Positions 1 through 8,024 of a stretch of DNA of 64,000 nt are shown here, one piece after another. The notes below the pieces were generated by a model that saw only the letters and a list, made by a program, of their open reading frames with translations, was not told where the DNA came from and did no database searches. The DNA is from Rhodospirillales bacterium. GTDB taxonomy: Bacteria > Pseudomonadota > Alphaproteobacteria > TMED109. The stretch's first letter is position 1. Each line of letters begins with the position of its first letter. Where the stretch lies: positions 47,405 through 111,404 of the forward strand of contig JAPPED010000022.1 of the NCBI GenBank assembly GCA_028824295.1. The letters are read 5' to 3'. A program made the translations under genes and the position numbers.

Positions 1-462
1 GACAGCCCTGACGTGGCTCGTCACATCTGGCACTGCGATTCTCCCCGGGGACCGGCCGGCCGGTTTCGCACCTTCAACACGATCTTCTGGGGACTCTGGG
101 ACTTCTCCGAAAACCAGTCCGCTGCCCGTGACCTGCTCCGCTACGTGGCCGAGCCGGATGTGGTCGCGGCCATGCTGGAGGCTTCGCAGGGCTACGACCT
201 CCCCATGGTTCTTTCGCACTACGACCACACGAACGTGTGGGCGGAAGGTCAACCGCCAGCGGGCGGGCTGTACAACTATGCCATTCGCGGCGACGAACAA
301 CCGATCGTCGGCGGGTACCCTGCGCCCGCTGAAATCGGCGCGAGCATTACGGTGCAGCGGGTCGTTTCCAATCTGGTCGCTCGCGTTACCCAAGGCGGGG
401 ACAGCATCGACGCGGGCATAAGCTGGGCCGAGAACGAGCTTGCAGGCGTGCTCCGCGGCTGA
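1..462 (+). CDS. ABC transporter solute-binding protein, C-terminal part (cut by window edge)
   Basis: This is the C-terminal 153 residues of an extracellular solute-binding protein for a sugar-type ABC importer. The reading frame is open from base 1, so the gene begins upstream of the window. It aligns almost without gaps to the C-termini of the next two genes: all three share the blocks WDFSENQSAARDLLRYVAEP, SQG(Y/F)DLP, LYNYA and WAENEL at the same spacing. It is therefore the first of three tandem paralogues feeding the permeases at 3681 and 4562. The ligand is unknown. The fold (family 1 binding protein, periplasmic) is inferred from the paralogues. Confidence 0.85.
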   Translation, partial: DSPDVARHIWHCDSPRGPAGRFRTFNTIFWGLWDFSENQSAARDLLRYVAEPDVVAAMLEASQGYDLPMVLSHYDHTNVWAEGQPPAGGLYNYAIRGDEQPIVGGYPAPAEIGASITVQRVVSNLVARVTQGGDSIDAGISWAENELAGVLRG

Positions 463-562
463 TGGGCGCGGGTGACGGCTTCCACAGCGGCGGTCCGGGT
501 TTGCCCACAGGAATTGCCGGTTTGGGACATGATTCGATGCTGGCGAGAACTGCATTTGCAGG

Positions 563-598
563 CGCGCACCCGTCAGTCAGGTTGCCTGACCGTGCGCG
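563..598 (+). promoter_or_regulatory. Stem-loop just upstream of the second binding-protein gene
   Basis: There is an outer stem CGCGCAC (563-569) with GTGCGCG (592-598) and an inner stem GTCAGG (576-581) with CCTGAC (585-590) around a TTG loop. It ends about 15 bases before the Shine-Dalgarno-like AGAAGGAAG of the next gene. There is no T-run after it, so it is not a canonical terminator. A role in setting the ratio of the paralogous mRNAs is only a guess. Confidence 0.35.
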
Positions 599-624
599 TC
601 CCTTGAGGTAACGAAGAAGGAAGC

Positions 625-1980
625 ATGAACTTGACGACAGGTTCGACCCGCCGAACTTTCCTGAAGGCCGCCGGTGCCGCCGCCGCGGGGACACTCGCGG
701 CCCCCTACGTGCAGACCGCTGGCTCAGCCGGCCGGCTGAGACTCGGGGTCATCGACCATTGGGTACCGGGCACGAATGAGGTGCTGCAGCAACTCCTGGA
801 ACGATGGGGCGAAGCCAACCACGTCGAGGTCACGGTCGACTTCATCACCACCATCGGCAACAAGCTGCTGCTGACCGCCCAGGCGGAGTCGCGCGCCGGG
901 TCCGGGCACGACATTTTTGCGCTCGAGTTTCACATGGTCCCGATGTTCAAGCATCGCCTGATTGCCGTCGACGACGTGGTCGACGACATCGTCGCTGCGT
1001 ACGGACCCATTGCTGAACTGTCCAGGCAAGCCGCATTTCTCGACGGCGCGTGGCGAGGGGGCCCCTCCCCAGCGATGAACGCATCGGCGGCGACCGTGGC
1101 CCGGCGCGACCTGTTCCTGGAACACGCCGGCATCGATCTGACCGAATTGTTTCCGGCCAGCGATTCCCGTGATACCGCCAAAGTCGACCGTTGGGACTGG
1201 GAGGCCTTCGCCAAGGCGGCGGCAGCCCTCCACGCTGCCGGTCGTCCGGTTGGTGCCGCGATTTCTCCCGTCACCGACAGCAGCGCCTGGCTGGCCCAGC
1301 TGTTCGCATCCTACGGCGCGGCCATGGTGAACGAGCAGGGCGAGATCGCCGCGGATTCGGATGCGGTTCGCGAGGCCCTCGAATACCTGACCCGACTGGC
1401 GGAGGTCATGCCGGACAGCGTGTATGCGTGGGACGACGCCAGCAACAACCGCTGGATCATCTCGGGCGCCGGCAGCGCCATCTTCAACCCCCCGAGCGCG
1501 TGGGCCGTCGCCAAACGGGATAGTCCGGACGTGGCGCAGCACCTCTGGCATTGCGACGTGCCGCGTGGCCCGGCCGGGCGCTTCCGGGCCTTCAACTCGA
1601 TCTTCTGGGGCATCTGGGATTTCTCCGAGAACCAGTCGGCAGCCCGTGACCTGCTTCGCTACGTGGCCGAGCCGGAAGTGGTCGTTGCCATGCTGGAGGC
1701 TTCGCAAGGCTATGACCTTCCCCTGATTGCCTCGCATTATGATCGCACCGCGGTGTGGGCGGATGCCGGGCCGCCTGCCGGAGGGCTCTACAACTACGCC
1801 CTCCGCGGGGACGAGCGGACGCTGACCGACGGCTACCCTGCGCCCCCGGAGATCGCGGCTCGGATCAGCTTGCAGCGAGTCGTTCCCAATCTCGTGGCCC
1901 GAGTCACGCAAGGGGGCGAGAGCTTCGACGACGCCATCGGATGGGCTGAGAACGAACTCGAAGGCGTGCTTCGCAGCTGA
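625..1980 (+). CDS. Tat-exported ABC transporter solute-binding protein (second paralogue)
   Basis: A 451-residue periplasmic binding protein for a carbohydrate-type ABC importer. It opens with a twin-arginine signal: STRRTFLKAAG at residues 7-17, then an alanine-rich stretch and a likely cleavage site near AGSAG. This indicates folding in the cytoplasm before export. The length and body suit family 1 extracellular solute-binding proteins. The ATG is preceded by AGAAGGAAG. It is one of three adjacent paralogues, very similar to the genes before and after it, and lies upstream of MalF- and MalG-type permeases. The substrate cannot be read from the sequence. Confidence 0.9.
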   Translation: MNLTTGSTRRTFLKAAGAAAAGTLAAPYVQTAGSAGRLRLGVIDHWVPGTNEVLQQLLERWGEANHVEVTVDFITTIGNKLLLTAQAESRAGSGHDIFALEFHMVPMFKHRLIAVDDVVDDIVAAYGPIAELSRQAAFLDGAWRGGPSPAMNASAATVARRDLFLEHAGIDLTELFPASDSRDTAKVDRWDWEAFAKAAAALHAAGRPVGAAISPVTDSSAWLAQLFASYGAAMVNEQGEIAADSDAVREALEYLTRLAEVMPDSVYAWDDASNNRWIISGAGSAIFNPPSAWAVAKRDSPDVAQHLWHCDVPRGPAGRFRAFNSIFWGIWDFSENQSAARDLLRYVAEPEVVVAMLEASQGYDLPLIASHYDRTAVWADAGPPAGGLYNYALRGDERTLTDGYPAPPEIAARISLQRVVPNLVARVTQGGESFDDAIGWAENELEGVLRS

Positions 1981-2114
1981 CCGCCACGATGGCCTGATCG
2001 CGGCGCTCCCCGGGGCCTGACCACCCCAGCGCCTGCCTCGCCCTGCCCGTAACGGACCCAGCGTTCCGGCCGCGCCGCTCCTCGAAAACGGCCCGATTCA
2101 CAACTCGTTACCCA

Positions 2115-2132
2115 TGCTGGTACGGGCCAGCA
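2115..2132. repeat. Short inverted repeat between two binding-protein genes
   Basis: TGCTGG (2115-2120) and CCAGCA (2127-2132) form a perfect 6-bp stem with a 6-base loop. It lies in the 293-base gap before the third binding-protein gene, the longest gap in this operon. It may be an operator or hairpin. Nothing else was recognised in the gap. Confidence 0.25.
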
Positions 2133-2273
2133 CAACGCCGCAACCACAGCAGGCCTCCGGCGCCATGAATGCGGTCGGGACGCGATGCAGGGCGCTTCGC
2201 GCCAAGCAGGCGCCAAGGTCTCTTGCTATGCTCGGCATCCTTTCAAGGTCAGGTGGCTGTGGAAGGGGGGGAC

Positions 2274-3629
2274 ATGGGCACGAAGGCGACCCGTTCACGC
2301 CGAACCTTCATGAAGACGGCTGGTGCCACTGCGGTGGGGGCGCTCGCCGCTCCCTACGTCAAGACCGCATACTCTGCCGGCAAGCTGAAACTGGGCCTAT
2401 GGGACCACTGGGTGCCCGGCGCCAACGAGGCGCTGGAACAGATCCTGACCCGCTGGGGCGAAAACAACGGCGTGGAAGTCACGATCGACTTCATCACGTC
2501 GATTGGCAACAAGTTGCTGCTCACGGCCCAGGCCGAGTCGCGCGCCGGCTCGGGCCACGACATCTACTCGCACGCGTTCGCGATGGTGCCGCTGTTCAAG
2601 CATCGGCTGGTGGCCGTGGACGACGTGGTCGAGGACATCCTTTCCACCCAGGGGCCGATCGCCGAGATCTCAAGGTTTTCCGCCTTCCTCGATGGCGCAT
2701 GGAGGGGGAGTCCCTCGCCCACGGGAACGCTCTCGTACCCGACGGTCGCTCGCCGCGACCTGTTTCTGGAGCATGCAGGAATCGACCTCACGGAACTGTT
2801 CCCCGCCAGCGATTCACGGGATCCTGCCAAGATCGACGGCTGGGACTGGGAGGCCTTCCTTCAAGCTGCGGCAGGGCTGCACGCGGCCGGACGCTCGTTC
2901 GGCGCCCCGCTGGCGACCACGCCCGACGGCAGCGCCTGGCTGGCCCACCTTTTCGCTTCCTACGGCGCAGCCATGGTGGACGAACAAGGGGAAGTCGTGG
3001 TCAATTCGGATGCCGTCCGCGAAGTGCTCGAGTACCTGATCCGAATCGCCGAGTTCATGCCCAACAGCGTGTACGCATGGGACGACGCCAGCAATAACCG
3101 CTGGATCATCTCGGGAGAGGGCGGCGCAATCTTCAACCCGCCGAGCGCGTGGGCCGTCGCTAAACGCGACAATCCGGACGTGGCCAGACACATCTGGCAT
3201 TTCGACGTCCCCCGGGGACCGGCCGGCAGGTTCCGCGCCTTTACGTCGTTCTTCTGGGGCATCTGGGACTTCTCCGAGAACCAGTCGGCAGCCCGCGATC
3301 TACTGCGTTACGTCGCCGAGCCGGAAGTGGTGACCCAGATGCTGCGGGCCTCTCAGGGCTTCGACCTCCCCATGATCCGCTCGCACTACAACCATTCGCA
3401 GGTCTGGGCTGAGGCGGAGCCTCCGGCAGGAGTCCTCTACAACTACGCTATGCTCGGAGACGAGCGGACGGTGTTTGCCGGCTATCCCGCCCCCCCGGAA
3501 ATCGGGGCGCGGATAGCGACGCAGCAGATCCTCCCCACGCTGGCCGCATTGGTCACGCAGGGCGGCGAAACCATCAACGATGCCATCGGCTGGGCCGAGA
3601 ACGAGCTCGAAGGGGTACTCCGCGGCTAG
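2274..3629 (+). CDS. Tat-exported ABC transporter solute-binding protein (third paralogue)
   Basis: A 451-residue solute-binding protein, the same length as the preceding gene. It has a twin-arginine signal (SRRTFMKTAG) at the N-terminus and the same internal blocks (SRAGSGHDI, WAVAKRD, ENQSAARDLLRYVAEPE). The frame is open further upstream, but the ATG at 2274 is chosen because it places the Tat motif at the N-terminus and follows the purine-rich GGAAGGGGGG. The 293-base gap before it is long enough for its own promoter. Together with its paralogues it probably delivers related ligands to one membrane complex. Confidence 0.9.
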   Translation: MGTKATRSRRTFMKTAGATAVGALAAPYVKTAYSAGKLKLGLWDHWVPGANEALEQILTRWGENNGVEVTIDFITSIGNKLLLTAQAESRAGSGHDIYSHAFAMVPLFKHRLVAVDDVVEDILSTQGPIAEISRFSAFLDGAWRGSPSPTGTLSYPTVARRDLFLEHAGIDLTELFPASDSRDPAKIDGWDWEAFLQAAAGLHAAGRSFGAPLATTPDGSAWLAHLFASYGAAMVDEQGEVVVNSDAVREVLEYLIRIAEFMPNSVYAWDDASNNRWIISGEGGAIFNPPSAWAVAKRDNPDVARHIWHFDVPRGPAGRFRAFTSFFWGIWDFSENQSAARDLLRYVAEPEVVTQMLRASQGFDLPMIRSHYNHSQVWAEAEPPAGVLYNYAMLGDERTVFAGYPAPPEIGARIATQQILPTLAALVTQGGETINDAIGWAENELEGVLRG

Positions 3630-3680
3630 TCGCCGCGGATCAGCCGGTCGGGAAGTGATGCAGGGAACAGGCTCCGACTA

Positions 3681-4565
3681 GTGCGCGTGCTTCCCCCGCT
3701 TCTCCGGCGCAAACCCGCCGTCGCGGTACTCATGTGCGTGCCGCTGTTCGGGCTCATTCTCGGCCTCGTGGCGTATCCGTTCTTCCACGCACTCTTCCTG
3801 GCCACCCTCAACAAGGCGGAAACCGCGTTCGTCGGGCTGGACAATTTCAGCTTCCTGTTCGGACGCCAGACGTTCTGGATGGTGGTTCGCCAGAGCCTGC
3901 TGTTCGCGCTCGTGGCCGTCGTCTTCAAGGCACTGATCGGACTCGCGGCGGCCCATGCCATCAACACAATCCCCACCAAGGGTCAGCGCAAATGGCGCGG
4001 CATGATGCTGATTCCGTGGGTCATTCCGCCAGCCCTCTCCACCCTCGGATGGTGGTGGCTGTTCGAGCCCACCTACAGCGCGATCAACTGGGGGCTGACG
4101 AAGCTGGCCGTGCCGGCCGTGCCGTGGCTGTCCGATACGTTCTGGGCCCGGTTCTCGATCATCCTCGTCAATGTCTGGGTCGGTGCCCCGTTCTTCCTGA
4201 TCATGTATCTGGCGGCCCTCAAGTCGATTCCCGGCGAGCTCTATGAGGCGGCCGAGATGGACGGTGCCGGCCCCTGGCAGAAGTTCTTCTACATCACGCT
4301 GCCGATGATCCGGAACATCATCGCCATCACCACGCTGTTCTCGATCATCGTCACCCTCGCCAATTTCGACATCGTCCGCGTCCTGACCCAAGGCGGGCCG
4401 CTCAATACGACCCACCTGTTTGCCACGTACGCATTTCGGGTGGGTATCGAGTCCGGCGACATTCCGTTGGGCGCGGCGGTCTCGCTGTTCATGTTCCCGA
4501 TGCTGGCCATTCTCGCCTTCATCATTCTCCGAAACGTGCGCCGTCGGGCGGCGAGCCTCGCATGA
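3681..4565 (+). CDS. Sugar-type ABC transporter permease (MalF-like)
   Basis: A 294-residue inner-membrane permease with about six transmembrane helices. The cytoplasmic coupling loop EAAEMDGAGPWQKFFYITLP near residue 190 is the EAA motif that docks onto the ATPase. The GTG start at 3681 lies 51 bases after the third binding-protein gene. The next permease starts inside this gene's stop region (ATGA overlap), so the two are translationally coupled and probably form a heterodimer. The family (binding-protein-dependent transport, MalF side) is clear; the substrate is not. Confidence 0.9.
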   Translation: MRVLPPLLRRKPAVAVLMCVPLFGLILGLVAYPFFHALFLATLNKAETAFVGLDNFSFLFGRQTFWMVVRQSLLFALVAVVFKALIGLAAAHAINTIPTKGQRKWRGMMLIPWVIPPALSTLGWWWLFEPTYSAINWGLTKLAVPAVPWLSDTFWARFSIILVNVWVGAPFFLIMYLAALKSIPGELYEAAEMDGAGPWQKFFYITLPMIRNIIAITTLFSIIVTLANFDIVRVLTQGGPLNTTHLFATYAFRVGIESGDIPLGAAVSLFMFPMLAILAFIILRNVRRRAASLA

Positions 4566-5437
4566 CCGCCGTTCCGGTCACGGGAGCCACGAGTCTTCGG
4601 GCCAACCGCCGGTGGGCGCTGATCGCCGCCTACGCGTGCCTCGGCGTCTTCGTGGTCTTCTTCCTGTTCCCGCCGTACTACATGCTGGTCACGTCGCTGA
4701 AGACGAATGCGGAGATTGCCGAACTCGCCTCCAATCCCTGGATCGTGACCGACGGCGTGACGTTCGGCCACTACGAACACCTGCTCACGGAATCGTCGTT
4801 TCCGAGGTTCTTCCTGAACACGACCATCGTCACGGTGGTCGTGGTCGCCATCACCATGGTGATCAGCGTGCTCGCCGCGTACTCGCTGGCACGGCTGCGG
4901 TTCTGGGGCTCCGGCGTGCTCGCCACCGGCGTGTTCCTCACCTACCTGGTGCCGGACACGCTGCTGTTCATCCCCCTGTTCAAGATCGTGGGTTGGCTCG
5001 GTCTGCTCGACACGTACTGGTCGTTGATCCTCGTGTACCCGACCCTTACCGTCCCATTCTGCACGTGGATCATGATCGGCTATTTCGGATCGATCCCGCG
5101 CGAACTCGATGAGGCGGCACTGATCGACGGCGCCAACCATCTGCAGATGCTGCTCAAGGTCTTCATTCCGGTGGCCCTGCCGGGGCTGATCGCGGCGACG
5201 ATTTTCGCGTTCACGGTGGCGTGGGCCAATTTCCTCTACCCGCTCGCCTACATCTATTCCGAATCGGAGATGGTCCTGACCGTCGGAACGGTCACGACGC
5301 TCATCAAGGGCGACGTGTTCCACTGGGGTGGGCTGATGGCCGGCGCGCTGCTCGCCGCGGCACCTCCCGTGATCCTGTACGCGTTCCTGATGGACTACTA
5401 CATTGCCGGTCTCACCTCGGGCGCGACCAAAGGCTGA
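4562..5437 (+). CDS. Sugar-type ABC transporter permease (MalG-like)
   Basis: A 291-residue second permease subunit. The N-terminal helix (about residues 18-38) has a typical MalG-side KTNAEI motif after it, and the EAA loop DEAALIDGANHLQMLLKVFIP sits around residue 180. It overlaps the upstream permease by four bases (ATGA) and is followed five bases later by the ATPase gene, giving a compact transport operon. MalG-type permeases partner a MalF-type subunit in import of sugars or polyols. Confidence 0.9.
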   Translation: MTAVPVTGATSLRANRRWALIAAYACLGVFVVFFLFPPYYMLVTSLKTNAEIAELASNPWIVTDGVTFGHYEHLLTESSFPRFFLNTTIVTVVVVAITMVISVLAAYSLARLRFWGSGVLATGVFLTYLVPDTLLFIPLFKIVGWLGLLDTYWSLILVYPTLTVPFCTWIMIGYFGSIPRELDEAALIDGANHLQMLLKVFIPVALPGLIAATIFAFTVAWANFLYPLAYIYSESEMVLTVGTVTTLIKGDVFHWGGLMAGALLAAAPPVILYAFLMDYYIAGLTSGATKG

Positions 5438-5442
5438 TCCCG

Positions 5443-6546
5443 ATGGCAGACGTAACCCTCCAGAACCTCGTCAAGACCTTTGACACCGTGGAAGCGGTGC
5501 GGGGCATCGACTTGCGGATTCCGAATAACGAATTCGTGGTCCTCGTCGGGCCGTCCGGCTGCGGCAAGAGCACCGTGCTCCGCATGATCGCGGGATTGGA
5601 AGACATCACCTCGGGCGACATCCGGATCGGTGATCTCCGCGTCAACGACGTGCCGCCCAAGGACCGGAACATCGCGATGGTGTTCCAGAACTATGCGTTG
5701 TACCCGCACATGACGGTCGAGCAGAACATGTCCTTCGGCCTGCGGCTCCGAAAGGTCGCCAAGTCGGAGATCCGCGGCAAGGTCCAGCGCGCCGCGGACA
5801 TCCTCGGCATAGCGGAACTGCTCGGGCGGCGGCCGCGGGAGCTCTCGGGCGGGCAGCGGCAACGGGTCGCGATGGGGCGCGCCATCGTCCGCGATCCGCA
5901 GGTGTTCCTGTTCGACGAACCCCTGAGCAACCTTGACGCCAAGCTCCGAGGCCAAATGCGGATCGAGATCCAGCGGCTCCATCAGCAGCTTCGGACGACC
6001 ACCATCTACGTCACGCACGACCAGGTGGAGGCCATGACTCTCGCCGATCGCGTCGTGGTCATGAACGCCGGCCGGATCGAGCAGGCAGGAACCCCCGACG
6101 AGGTGTATCACCAGCCGCGCACACGCTTCGTGGCCGGCTTCATGGGGTCGCCCGCCATGAATTTCCTCAACTGCCAGGTCACCGAAGAAAACGGCCACAC
6201 GGTGGCGCGCCTGGCCGACGGCCCAGCGCTGCCGCTCCCGACCGAGCAGGCCGCGCGCGTGCGCAGCTACGCCGGTCGGACCCTGGTGGCCGGCCTCCGG
6301 CCTGAAAACATCCGCGAGGCGGCCAGCCACGACGGCGGCAACAGCAGCGGTGTCCCGCATGACGTCTCGATCGACATCGTGGAGCCTCTCGGTCGCGAAA
6401 CAATCGTCTATTTCAGGCTGGGTGACAGCACCCTGTGCGCGCGTGTTGGGACCGAGGTACATCCGCGGGCGGGCGAGCAGACGTCACTCGTATTTCACCC
6501 CGACAGACTGCACCTGATCGACCCCGAGACCGACCTCGTGCTGTGA
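5443..6546 (+). CDS. ABC transporter ATP-binding protein (UgpC/MalK type)
   Basis: A 367-residue ATPase of the sugar importer. Walker A is GPSGCGKST (residues 36-44), the signature LSGGQRQ begins at 134, Walker B with DEP is at 158-160, and the switch histidine lies in VTHDQVEA. A C-terminal TOBE-like domain from about residue 235 is typical of MalK/UgpC. The frame is open upstream inside the permease, but the ATG at 5443 begins the conserved MADVTLQNLVKTF sequence. With the two permeases and three binding proteins it completes the importer. Confidence 0.92.
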   Translation: MADVTLQNLVKTFDTVEAVRGIDLRIPNNEFVVLVGPSGCGKSTVLRMIAGLEDITSGDIRIGDLRVNDVPPKDRNIAMVFQNYALYPHMTVEQNMSFGLRLRKVAKSEIRGKVQRAADILGIAELLGRRPRELSGGQRQRVAMGRAIVRDPQVFLFDEPLSNLDAKLRGQMRIEIQRLHQQLRTTTIYVTHDQVEAMTLADRVVVMNAGRIEQAGTPDEVYHQPRTRFVAGFMGSPAMNFLNCQVTEENGHTVARLADGPALPLPTEQAARVRSYAGRTLVAGLRPENIREAASHDGGNSSGVPHDVSIDIVEPLGRETIVYFRLGDSTLCARVGTEVHPRAGEQTSLVFHPDRLHLIDPETDLVL

Positions 6547-6601
6547 GCCGGGGCTCCGTCGGCCACGCGTCGAGACACCGTCAGTACCGGGCCCTCGGGT
6601 G

Positions 6602-8017
6602 ATGCCCGAGGTCAGCAATGCCGTACGGCGGGGCCTGCAGACCGTCGTCGGAGCGGCCGGCATCTTTACCGATCCCGCGGACCTTGAAGCTCACCTGGTC
6701 GACGAACGCGGGGCCTTCCGGGGCGTTTCCCCGGTACTCCTCAAGCCCGCCACGACCGACGAGGTCGCCGCGATCGTACGAATCTGCGCGGACGCCGGCG
6801 TCGGTATCGTTCCGCAGGGCGGACGGACCGGCCTTTGCGGTGGAACGGTACCTGTGACGCCGGGGGGCGAGGTCCTGGTCAGCCTCGAGCGCCTGCGGCG
6901 GATTCGGGAGTTGGATGCGCAGGGATTCACGATGACCTGCGAGGCGGGCTGCATCCTGCAAACCCTGCAGAATGAAGCAGAGAGCGCCGATCGCCTCTTC
7001 CCCCTGTCATTGGCGGCAGAAGGGAGCTGCACCATTGGCGGCAATCTCTCCACCAACGCGGGCGGGATCAACGTGCTGCGGTACGGCATGGCCCGGAATC
7101 TCACCCTTGGTCTTGAAGTGGTGCTTCCGGACGGGACGCTGTGGGACGACCTCGGCGCCCTGCGGAAGGACAACCGCGGCTACGACCTGAAACAGCTGTT
7201 CATCGGCGCCGAGGGGACGCTCGGAATCATCACCTGCGCGACCATGGAGCTCTTCCCCCGACCCCGGGACGTGGATACCGCGTTCCTCGCGGTGGCCGAT
7301 CCCGAGGCGGCCCTCCAGCTGTTCGCTGTCGCACGCGAGGTGGCCGCCGACATGATGGTCGCCTTCGAGCTGAACGACCGAAATGCCCTGGACATGGTGT
7401 TCCGACACATGGACGGCGTCCGCGATCCGTTTCCCACCCGGTACAGCTGGTACGTGCTGCTTGAGCTCACGGCCGGCGTCGACGGCCACGCCCGGGCCGC
7501 CGGCGAGCAAATTCTCGCGGCAGCGGTCGACCGCGGTCTCGTGCTGGATGGCGTACGCGCCGAGAGCCTCGCCCACCGCGCCGGATTGTGGCGCCTGCGG
7601 GAGACCGTGACCGAGGCGCAGAAGCACGAGGGGCGCAGTCTCAAACACGATATCTCGGTTCCTGTGGTCGCGGTCCCGCAGTTCATCGACGAAGCCACGG
7701 CGGCGGTCCAGCGCTACTGGCCGGGATACCGGGTGCTCGCGTTCGGCCACGTGGGTGACGGCAACATCCACTTCAACGTGTTCGGGCCGCCCGGAGATGA
7801 CGGCAACCGCCTGTTTGCGGAAAGCGACGCGATCGAGGAAGCCGTGTTCGCGATCGCCGATCGAATGCAGGGAAGTTTCAGCGCCGAGCATGGGATCGGA
7901 CAGCTGAAGCGCCGGGCCCTCCGGCAGTACGCCCCGGCCGGGTCCCTCGAGATGATGAAGGCCTTGAAACGCACGCTTGACCCGCAGGGGATCATGAATC
8001 CCGGCAAGGTGGTGTGA
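6602..8017 (+). CDS. FAD-linked 2-hydroxyacid dehydrogenase (GlcD/D2HGDH family)
   Basis: A 471-residue flavoprotein predicted to oxidise a D-2-hydroxy acid such as D-lactate, glycolate or D-2-hydroxyglutarate. The FAD-binding PP-loop is PQGGRTGLCGGTVP (about residues 76-89), followed by GNLSTNAGG. The C-terminal catalytic part has FGHVGDGNIHFNVF and SAEHGIGQLKR, both characteristic of this family. A GTG sits immediately before the ATG chosen here. It follows the ABC transporter by 55 bases on the same strand and may act on a metabolite of the imported compound, though that link is only contextual. It converges on ligA with a 7-base gap. Confidence 0.88.
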   Translation: MPEVSNAVRRGLQTVVGAAGIFTDPADLEAHLVDERGAFRGVSPVLLKPATTDEVAAIVRICADAGVGIVPQGGRTGLCGGTVPVTPGGEVLVSLERLRRIRELDAQGFTMTCEAGCILQTLQNEAESADRLFPLSLAAEGSCTIGGNLSTNAGGINVLRYGMARNLTLGLEVVLPDGTLWDDLGALRKDNRGYDLKQLFIGAEGTLGIITCATMELFPRPRDVDTAFLAVADPEAALQLFAVAREVAADMMVAFELNDRNALDMVFRHMDGVRDPFPTRYSWYVLLELTAGVDGHARAAGEQILAAAVDRGLVLDGVRAESLAHRAGLWRLRETVTEAQKHEGRSLKHDISVPVVAVPQFIDEATAAVQRYWPGYRVLAFGHVGDGNIHFNVFGPPGDDGNRLFAESDAIEEAVFAIADRMQGSFSAEHGIGQLKRRALRQYAPAGSLEMMKALKRTLDPQGIMNPGKVV

Positions 8018-8024
8018 GCCACGC

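Noticed and set aside
724..1911. Long minus-strand frame (395 codons) opposite the second binding-protein gene
   Set aside because: High-GC antisense shadow: no motif, and the plus-strand gene is certain and has paralogues.
4289..5323. Arg/Glu/His-rich minus-strand frame of 344 codons
   Set aside because: Antisense to the two permeases; the composition is typical of shadows of hydrophobic genes.
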